A stretch of 12,669 bases of DNA from Pseudomonadota bacterium. GTDB taxonomy: Bacteria > Pseudomonadota > Gammaproteobacteria > Xanthomonadales > Xanthomonadaceae. Numbering within the stretch: the stretch's first letter is position 1; every line of letters starts with the position of its first letter. The notes under the pieces were generated by a model. That model was given only the letters and a program-made list of their open reading frames with translations, ran no database searches and had not been told where the DNA came from. Shown piece after piece: positions 7,153-12,669 of this stretch. The stretch lies in the NCBI GenBank assembly GCA_023457475.1, contig JAEWLO010000105.1:1-12669 (forward strand). Direction: 5' to 3'. The position numbers and the translations under genes were made by a program.

Positions 7153-7171
7153 GGCGAGGCTGGAGACGCAA

Positions 7172-7187
7172 CCTGGCGTTGCCCAGG
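7172..7187 (-). terminator. Weak hairpin after the LRR gene
   Basis: CCTGG (7172-7176) pairs with CCAGG (7183-7187) around a 6-nt loop, just downstream of the LRR gene stop. On the minus strand it is followed by TTGCGTCT, only loosely T-rich. It could be a weak terminator separating the LRR transcript from the tRNA, or nothing. Confidence 0.25.
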
Positions 7188-7193
7188 GATGCT

Positions 7194-8600
7194 TCAGGCC
7201 TTCTTTTTAAGCAGGCGCGCCACCGCAACCTCATACGCCGTCGCCACGTCGGTTCGGGCTTCATCCGCCACGTTGAACTGACTCGCCAACAGCGCCGCGT
7301 CTGGCCTGCAGCCCAGCTGGCCGACGGCCTTGAATATTTTCTTCATGAAGGCCGCATCACCCCCGATGATGTGCTGTTCCAGCCCCAGCATGTCGATCAA
7401 GGGAGCGACCAGTTCTGGTGCCTCCGTCTTGGCGACCACATCCAGCAGCTTCTTGTAGAAATGCAGGTGAAGCTCGGAGAACGCGTTCCGGTCGTTGAAG
7501 TAAGCCAGGAAAAGATCCGTGTAGGCCGGGCTGGCCACCTTGAGCAGGATGCGCATGAGCATGGCGTGCTCAAGGTCCATCTTTCCGGCATAGAACCGCT
7601 CCGGGAACATCGTCTTCGCGAGTGCCGCGTGGAAGCACTCGGTCATCGGGGCGATGATGCGTTCGCCCTCCCCGCTCAGCACGTCCACCAGCAGCTCGGA
7701 TTCGATCGAGTAATGCGGGCGCAGCCCGTTGGCCACCATGGCGTGGAAAGCCCCTTCTGCCGGGTGAGCAAGGGCACCGCGGAGGATTTCCTCGTCGAAG
7801 TGGTCATGCATCAGGGTAGAGAACGCACCTGCCAGCAGCGCCAGATCCGTGATGGCGTAGAGGCTCTTCCAATCTTTGGCCTGCATGAGCCGGGCCACCC
7901 GCCAGCGCGCCGCGTGCTCCTCGCTGGGGACGTAGGGCGCTTCGGGCAGTTGCAGGGGGGCGGCTTCCTCGCGGTGCGGTGCATCGACGCGGAGCTGGGT
8001 GAACTTCCTGCCTGCCAGGGGGCTGAGGCTGGTGATCGGATTTCCGGTGACATCGAGATCGTCCAACGCCGGGCAGTCTGCGAGCGGGCCGAGGTCGCGG
8101 ATCTGGTTCCCGCCCACATCCAGCTCGCGCAGTCGCGGATAGCTCTTCGCGAAGGCCAGGTCGGTGATCTTGCCGGTGTGGAGGGTGAGGCTGCTCAGCA
8201 GCGGCAGGTCGAGCCCTGCGGGGAAGCGGGAGAGCTTGTTCCGACGGAAGATCAGCGACTCCAGCGCATGGAACCCGTTGAGCGCATCGAAATCGGTGAA
8301 CACACAATCGGTGATGGACAGCCAATATAGATGCGGCAAAGCCCGCAACGCCGCCAGATTGGTAAAGTTCAGGCGATCAAGCCGCAGGAAGTGGAGATTT
8401 CGGATATGCGCGATCCGCGCCAGATCCACCGGCTCGGTCATCTTGCTGCTGCGTAACGAAAGGTCCAGCACGTCATCGCAGCCCGCGATCAGGTCCAGGT
8501 CGTCGCTGGTGAACCGATCAAGGTGGAGACCCTTTGCGTGGTTCAGTACGTTGATCGGGGAGCAGACGTGGTCGGTCCAGACGGATTTCTTAGGTGCCAT
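7194..8600 (-). CDS. Leucine-rich-repeat protein with helical C-terminal half
   Basis: This 468-aa protein has no signal peptide, so it is probably cytoplasmic. Residues from about 43 to 205 are leucine-rich repeats of roughly 20-24 residues with the LxxLxLxxNxI pattern. The clearest are LRELDVGGNQIRDLGPLADC and LDDLDVTGNPITSLSPLAG. After a Pro/Glu-rich linker (about 205-228), residues 230-468 are all-helical with paired amphipathic helices, resembling a HEAT/ARM-like solenoid. The end is basic (LLKKKA). LRR and helical solenoids usually bind proteins, so a recognition or scaffold role is likely, but the partner is unknown. No good Shine-Dalgarno is seen before the ATG (GGAAG lies about 20 nt away). 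The neighbouring tRNA and 770-aa gene lie downstream on the same strand. Confidence 0.88.
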   Translation of the reverse strand: MAPKKSVWTDHVCSPINVLNHAKGLHLDRFTSDDLDLIAGCDDVLDLSLRSSKMTEPVDLARIAHIRNLHFLRLDRLNFTNLAALRALPHLYWLSITDCVFTDFDALNGFHALESLIFRRNKLSRFPAGLDLPLLSSLTLHTGKITDLAFAKSYPRLRELDVGGNQIRDLGPLADCPALDDLDVTGNPITSLSPLAGRKFTQLRVDAPHREEAAPLQLPEAPYVPSEEHAARWRVARLMQAKDWKSLYAITDLALLAGAFSTLMHDHFDEEILRGALAHPAEGAFHAMVANGLRPHYSIESELLVDVLSGEGERIIAPMTECFHAALAKTMFPERFYAGKMDLEHAMLMRILLKVASPAYTDLFLAYFNDRNAFSELHLHFYKKLLDVVAKTEAPELVAPLIDMLGLEQHIIGGDAAFMKKIFKAVGQLGCRPDAALLASQFNVADEARTDVATAYEVAVARLLKKKA

Positions 8601-8739
8601 TGGGGGTGAGGTGTGCTTCCATTCGAGCGCCCTACACTATCAGACGAGCAGGTACGTCGGCTCTTGGGCAGGGCCGGTCCCCATGGCCCGTGTCACAGAA
8701 GCGAGCGGCGGCAACCTCGTCCCCGCTTGAGACTGGCCA

Positions 8740-9714
8740 TCACCCTTCCGATCCGCAATCAACATCGGTCATGCGGATCTCAACCTGCGCCGCAGCGCAG
8801 GCCATGGTGCCGATCCGGGTGCTGTCGCCGATACCCATGCAGCTGGAGCCGATATAGTTTGCTTGACTGAAATGCACCCCGGCACCTGCCGGCGTACCGG
8901 GGCAACGGGCTTCAAAGCTGGCATTGCAGCCGGTCCTGGATGGCTTGGGCGACTGCAGGTACAGCACGTCCTTGCCACCACCGATGCACGTGGTGGCGCG
9001 GCCGCCAAAGCTGCTTCGCACGGCCTGCTCTGCCTGCCGGATCTTCTCCAGGCCGTCAGCTTCGGCAAGGCGACGCCGCTCATCAGCTGCCTTTTCGTCT
9101 GACAGGCGCTTCTGCTCTGAAGACTGCGCAGGGCGCTCCGCCGCCCTCTCGCTGACCTGGGCGCTGCGCTTGGCAGCCGCCATGCGTTCGCGCTCTGCGG
9201 CAACCTGGGCCTGCAGCTGACGGTCGCGGTCCAACCTCGCTGCGCTCGGCGGCGCACCCTGTGCCTGGCTCGCGGCGCGCTGCGCCGCCATCTGCGCCTG
9301 TGCGGCACGCGCACGCTGCTGCCGCTCGCGGTCGGCGGCCTCCGCCTGCGTGCGGATGCGGTCAAGATTGTCCTGCATCGCCGCCTGCTCCTGGTCTTTC
9401 TTTGCCATCTCGTCGCGGAATACGCCCATGCCGTGCGCAAGAATGTCAGCGAAACCTGGCGTCGGTGCCATGGGTTCGGGATCGTCCTGTTCGTACTGCC
9501 CCTCGTCCACCGGCACCTGGCGCGCCTGACCCAGTGCGTGCTGGTTTGCGGCGGCAGCACGCGCCGCCGCCTCCACGCTAGCGCGGTTGCCTGCGACCTC
9601 ACCGCGCAGGGCCTGCGCTTCCTGGGCGGTCAACGTGCGTGGCTTGTTCTGGCTGTGCAGGGACAACGGCGCAAGCAGTAGATGCGCCCCTATCAGGATA
9701 ATCAGCGTTCGCAT
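8740..9714 (-). CDS. Exported coiled-coil protein with six-cysteine C-terminal domain
   Basis: From the ATG at 9712-9714 the product is 324 aa. A GTG 13 codons upstream (9753) is possible, but the ATG puts the hydrophobic segment RTLIILIGAHLLLAPLSL right at the N-terminus as a signal peptide. Residues 100-235 are a long charged, Ala/Gln/Glu/Arg-rich coiled coil. The last 85 residues are quite different: Gly-rich with six cysteines (243, 263, 271, 292, 306, 320), enough for three disulphides, consistent with an oxidising compartment. No family is recognised. It is the last gene of a three-gene operon, starting 10 nt after the previous stop. An envelope-spanning spacer with a folded tip is a reasonable inference. 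Confidence 0.82.
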   Translation of the reverse strand: MRTLIILIGAHLLLAPLSLHSQNKPRTLTAQEAQALRGEVAGNRASVEAAARAAAANQHALGQARQVPVDEGQYEQDDPEPMAPTPGFADILAHGMGVFRDEMAKKDQEQAAMQDNLDRIRTQAEAADRERQQRARAAQAQMAAQRAASQAQGAPPSAARLDRDRQLQAQVAAERERMAAAKRSAQVSERAAERPAQSSEQKRLSDEKAADERRRLAEADGLEKIRQAEQAVRSSFGGRATTCIGGGKDVLYLQSPKPSRTGCNASFEARCPGTPAGAGVHFSQANYIGSSCMGIGDSTRIGTMACAAAQVEIRMTDVDCGSEG

Positions 9715-9724
9715 GCAGGTGTGC

Positions 9725-10321
9725 TCAGAAGCCGGTGCTGGAGGGGGGTTCACAACTCATCTTGAGGAATTTCATGGCGTACTCGATGCGCTCGGCCAGG
9801 TCTGGGTCAGGGGTTGACAGCCGGAAGGACGCGTTGGGTCCGTTACTGCCGTTCAAGCGGAAGGTGGCGGAGGTAACGTAAGACGTGGAGGTCGAGGTGG
9901 TGCCCACGCTCCGAATGATGGAGGCATTGCCCCAGTCGAGAAACTGCGGGGTGCCGAACACACCCGGGAATGCCGGCAGAGGGCTTTCCTCTGGGTTATA
10001 GAACACGCCGCTGCTCTCAAGCACGATTCGGGAATAGTTCAGCGCACGAATCGCCGTGATGCACGGATTGCTTGCGCCCGAGGCGTCCCTGTCATCGATC
10101 TGGCTTACATTGATCAACAGCAGCGCATTGGAGCCGTCCATGAGCCGGGTTTGCCCGGCGATGGCCAGCCAGCCGGTACCCTTTGCGCGGTCATCGAAGA
10201 CACTGCGCAGGAAGGTCTGCGCGCCCTCAGCGGTTTGTGCAGGCGGTGCGGCCGCGGCCGGGTTCAGTGCAGCGGCGCACAATGTGGCCAACAACGCCAT
10301 GGCAGTATTACGGGGTGTCAT
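9725..10321 (-). CDS. Small exported protein of unknown function
   Basis: This 198-aa protein has a signal peptide: a short basic start (TPRN), a hydrophobic core to about residue 20, and cleavage after the AAAA run near residue 25. The mature part is predicted beta-rich, with Ser/Thr/Asn-rich stretches (VGTTSTSTSYVTSATFRLNG, 139-158). It has two cysteines (C87, C190) that could form one disulphide. A helical tail (LAERIEYAMKFLKMSC) comes before the end. I do not recognise the family. It starts 6 nt after the lipoprotein stop; GGAG overlapping that stop is its likely ribosome-binding site. It ends 10 nt before the coiled-coil gene, so the three are co-transcribed and likely act together in the periplasm or outer membrane. 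Confidence 0.82.
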   Translation of the reverse strand: MTPRNTAMALLATLCAAALNPAAAAPPAQTAEGAQTFLRSVFDDRAKGTGWLAIAGQTRLMDGSNALLLINVSQIDDRDASGASNPCITAIRALNYSRIVLESSGVFYNPEESPLPAFPGVFGTPQFLDWGNASIIRSVGTTSTSTSYVTSATFRLNGSNGPNASFRLSTPDPDLAERIEYAMKFLKMSCEPPSSTGF

Positions 10322-10327
10322 AGGGCG

Positions 10328-11296
10328 TTAGCTCCAGAGGGAAGGGGTTCGACCACCGATCCGGCTGAGCGGCTTGGCGAAGATCCGGTTGCGGATGGCA
10401 TTGATCAGGCCGCTGCAACCCTGCTCGGCAACGCTGCCCAGATAGGTAGAAAGCGAGCTGAGGGTGCTCTTGAAGAACGCCACGAGGCTCCCGCTCGGAT
10501 CTTTTGCGGTAATGGTGCCGATCAGCAACCCCACTGCGGGATATTCGGCGATGAGCGCCGCTGCGCCCATGGCGATCAGCACCGGCGACACCACCCTCAC
10601 CGTTTCCCCTACCGCAGTGCAGGCCGGCGAAGCTGCGGTGCCGGTGGGCTTTGGTGCGGTGATGCGCGCTTGCTGGAGTTCGGTGGAAGCAAGCGCCAGC
10701 GCGCTATGCCATTTTCCGACAAGGCCGGCCAGGGCGGCTTCCTTCAACGGAGCGGCGTCCAGTGCAATGAACGCGGTGGGCCCCGCGCCATCGGGCGGGA
10801 AGATGACTACGAGGAAGGGGCCGGCGGACCCCGCAAGATCCAGGCGGGTCATCCATTGCTGGGCGCGCGCGTAGTCATAGATCTCGAGGAGATAGGTGCA
10901 GTCCTCCAGGCGCTTGGTATCCGGTGCCTGCGTGGTGAGCGGCATTCGGGTCACGATGAGATTGGGATCCACCGCCGACTGCGCAAGCACATCCTCGGTG
11001 CGGGGCACCTGAAGGAAGGCTTCGCAGGCTTTGCGATTGTTCGGCGCGTCCTTGCGCAGCAACAGCATTGCGCTGGGGATCGGTTCAAGCACTGTGTCCG
11101 GGCCGGCAAAGCTGCGGGTTAGCCGGAAGTTGCTCAGAGAAGTCGGCGGCTGCTTGGTGGGTTCGTACGAGGACGGACCTTGAACCGGCGAAGGTGGGAT
11201 ATCCCTCGTCGACACGTGGGAGGCACAGCCACAGAGCGCAGCGAGTGTGGCGAGCGCCAGCAACAGCCGCATTGTCTTACGGTTCGATACCCTCAT
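10328..11296 (-). CDS. Lipoprotein of unknown function with late hydrophobic segment
   Basis: The ATG at 11294-11296 is chosen because AGGGGGAG lies at good spacing before it and because it places a lipoprotein signal at the start. The product is 322 aa: RVSNRKTMR, a hydrophobic core, then LCGC at residues 21-24 with C24 as the lipidated cysteine. Cys at -2 in the lipobox is unusual but acceptable. The residues after C24 are A and S rather than D, which suggests outer-membrane sorting. Further cysteines are C91, C133, C226 and C294. Residues 236-262 (VSPVLIAMGAAALIAEYPAV onwards) are hydrophobic and might be a membrane segment or a buried helical hairpin. No family is recognised. It is the first gene of the envelope operon. 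Confidence 0.84.
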   Translation of the reverse strand: MRVSNRKTMRLLLALATLAALCGCASHVSTRDIPPSPVQGPSSYEPTKQPPTSLSNFRLTRSFAGPDTVLEPIPSAMLLLRKDAPNNRKACEAFLQVPRTEDVLAQSAVDPNLIVTRMPLTTQAPDTKRLEDCTYLLEIYDYARAQQWMTRLDLAGSAGPFLVVIFPPDGAGPTAFIALDAAPLKEAALAGLVGKWHSALALASTELQQARITAPKPTGTAASPACTAVGETVRVVSPVLIAMGAAALIAEYPAVGLLIGTITAKDPSGSLVAFFKSTLSSLSTYLGSVAEQGCSGLINAIRNRIFAKPLSRIGGRTPSLWS

Positions 11297-11383
11297 GGCG
11301 AACTCCCCCTGTAGAGATCGGTCTGTTTGAGCAGTATTTCCATCGCTGGCGGTCGGCCGGCACTCCGGTTTGGGGCTTGACAA

Positions 11384-11400
11384 GCCGCCAGGGGGGCGGC
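11384..11400 (-). terminator. GC-rich hairpin downstream of the LuxR-type regulator
   Basis: GCCGCC (11384-11389) and GGCGGC (11395-11400) form a perfect 6-bp stem around a 5-nt loop, 13 bp after the regulator stop. On the minus strand it is followed by TTGTCAAG, with only a short T-rich start. It is a fair intrinsic-terminator candidate separating the regulator from the envelope operon. An 11-nt dyad (GCTTG-A-CAAGC, 11375-11385) overlaps its edge and might instead be an operator. Confidence 0.4.
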
Positions 11401-11412
11401 CCGACGTGTTGC

Positions 11413-12588
11413 CTACCCGCTTGGGCTGGACAGCCGCGGCAGGGAAGCGGCGATGGCGCTCAACAATCGGATCAGTGCCGGCTGTCCCCGCTCGCCGGTC
11501 TTGTCGTAGATCACCTTGAGGCGGGTCTGGGCTGTTGCGGGCGAGATCCCGGCGTGGGTGGCCGCTTCTGCGAGGTCCGGGTGGAGGAACAGCGCCTCGG
11601 CGAGCAGGGCCTCGGCGGTGGTCAACGAGAACAGTGCGCGCAGCAGGTCCCTGAAGGTCGCGGCCGGCGCCATGCCCACCGGCTGCAGGAACACGACAGC
11701 GGCCTCGCTGCCGTCCTGGCCGATCATGGGCATGATCGGATGGGCGTACGCGATCAGGGTGTTAAGGCCGGCCTGGTTCACCACCATTGCGGTACCTGCC
11801 GCACGCCGCAGCCCACCCTGTTGCGCGGTGCCCTTGCACGCAACATGCAGCAGCTGCTGAAGCGGACGCGGCTGATACGGTGCCACCAGCCGGCGTTGCT
11901 GCAGTGCCAGCACACTGCCTTGTGCAAGCAGCTGCTCGGCGGCCGGATTGGCGCGGATCACGCGCTGCTCGCCATCCAGCAGCAGCATCGCGGTGGGCAC
12001 TGAATCCACCGCCTGCTCCAAGGTGGAGACGCGGTGCTCCAACCAGCTCAGTCGGCGCTGGATCGCATAGGCATTCACCCAATGCGGTGTGAGCGCGCGC
12101 AGCACGCCGAGTTCGGCCTCATTGAACGCAGCTGCGCCGACCTCGCGACAGATGGACAACGTGACCGAGTTGCTCCCATCGTAGTGCCCGACCGAGGCCA
12201 CCTGCTGGCCGATGTCGAGCTGCCGGTAGTAGCTGTTGAACGCATCGGTTCGCTGCATCTCCCGGCGCGGCAGGAGGGTGTCGCTGTCGATCACCTTGCC
12301 GGTGGCCAGTTGCGGGACCACTCTGATGATCCATGGGTCGTGATGCAGGTCGTGCGCGGCCAGTGCGGCGGTCATCCGCTCCGGGTTGCGGCCATGGATC
12401 ACCGCCACGTCGCCTTGCCCGTGCGTCACATCGTGGCGCAACACCGCAACGATGCTGGCACCCGTTGCCTGTGCCAGCATCTGGTTGAACTCCTCCTGCG
12501 CACCCTCGGCAAGAACGGTCGCATAAAGGGCATCCAGCAATGCCCCGGGCGCGTGGCCCGGAGGGTCTCGTGATGCGGTCATCGACAT
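11413..12588 (-). CDS. PAS-containing LuxR-type HTH transcriptional regulator
   Basis: From the ATG at 12586-12588 the protein has 391 aa; GGAGG lies about 9 nt before it. A second ATG two codons on (12582) has GGGAG at good spacing and is an equal alternative. Residues 10-170 form a sensor-like domain of unknown ligand. Residues 190-300 resemble a PAS domain (SVPTAMLLLDGEQRVIRANP at 196-215). Residues 318-380 are a LuxR-type helix-turn-helix, with LTTAEALLAEAL, then AGISPATAQTRLKVIYDKTG as the recognition part. This is the subfamily with the KTG..RQ.ALI.LL style ending. There is no receiver domain, so signalling is probably by ligand or partner. Its target may be the envelope operon immediately downstream; that is inference from position. 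Confidence 0.88.
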   Translation of the reverse strand: MSMTASRDPPGHAPGALLDALYATVLAEGAQEEFNQMLAQATGASIVAVLRHDVTHGQGDVAVIHGRNPERMTAALAAHDLHHDPWIIRVVPQLATGKVIDSDTLLPRREMQRTDAFNSYYRQLDIGQQVASVGHYDGSNSVTLSICREVGAAAFNEAELGVLRALTPHWVNAYAIQRRLSWLEHRVSTLEQAVDSVPTAMLLLDGEQRVIRANPAAEQLLAQGSVLALQQRRLVAPYQPRPLQQLLHVACKGTAQQGGLRRAAGTAMVVNQAGLNTLIAYAHPIMPMIGQDGSEAAVVFLQPVGMAPAATFRDLLRALFSLTTAEALLAEALFLHPDLAEAATHAGISPATAQTRLKVIYDKTGERGQPALIRLLSAIAASLPRLSSPSG

Positions 12589-12669
12589 GCTCCCTGTCCT
12601 CCCGGTGCCAGAGTGATGGCGCGACGTGGGGGTCGTCAACTGGTCCTTCCGGGGCATGAAGATCAAGGC

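Noticed and set aside
7038..8330. Plus-strand open frame of 430 codons
   Set aside because: It is antisense to the LRR gene and to the tRNA; the minus strand carries recognisable leucine-rich repeats.
7039..8600. The tRNA 3' end as an attachment site of an integrated element
   Set aside because: No second copy of the tRNA 3' segment and no integrase gene is visible in the window.
8671..8689. GGGCC/GGCCC hairpin after the coiled-coil gene as a terminator
   Set aside because: Only a 5-bp stem with a 9-nt loop, and no T-tract on the minus strand.
10151..11122. Plus-strand open frame of 323 codons
   Set aside because: It is antisense to the lipoprotein and small exported protein genes, which both have clear signal peptides and ribosome-binding sites.

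Overview
The window is high-GC DNA with tightly packed, mostly minus-strand genes. Protein style and codon use suggest a gammaproteobacterium of the Xanthomonadales/Lysobacterales type, for example a Stenotrophomonas relative. That assignment is inference; no marker gene here proves it. No transposase, integrase, phage gene or CRISPR array is visible.

Left part (1-2065): a LysR-family regulator gene, cut by the left edge, is divergent from a two-gene operon for an NTF2/SnoaL-like small protein and a short-chain dehydrogenase/reductase (SDR). The two operon genes overlap by ATGA. The 97-bp gap holds a good promoter for the regulator and a TGTA-N8-TACA dyad. This is the usual layout of a LysR protein controlling a small redox operon. 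A stretch of about 640 bp (2066-2705) follows. It holds one doubtful minus-strand small ORF and two back-to-back hairpins. Next come a stand-alone EAL c-di-GMP phosphodiesterase with all catalytic residues (2706-3470) and an exported kelch beta-propeller protein (3602-4612).

Middle part (4701-8600, minus strand): three co-directional features. Reading downstream, these are a leucine-rich-repeat protein with a helical C-terminal half (468 aa), a tRNA with anticodon CUU (Lys) and an unusual C at the discriminator position, and a 770-aa protein of no family I recognise. The tRNA has about 80 bp on the LRR side and 25 bp on the side of the 770-aa gene, whose start has no clear Shine-Dalgarno sequence. 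This is the least explained block in the window.

Right part (8740-12588, minus strand): a PAS/LuxR-type HTH regulator, a strong hairpin, then a compact three-gene operon. The operon encodes a lipoprotein, a small exported protein, and an exported coiled-coil protein with a six-cysteine tail. All three enter the cell envelope and none has a function I can name. Together they look like an uncharacterised envelope module, possibly controlled by the adjacent regulator.
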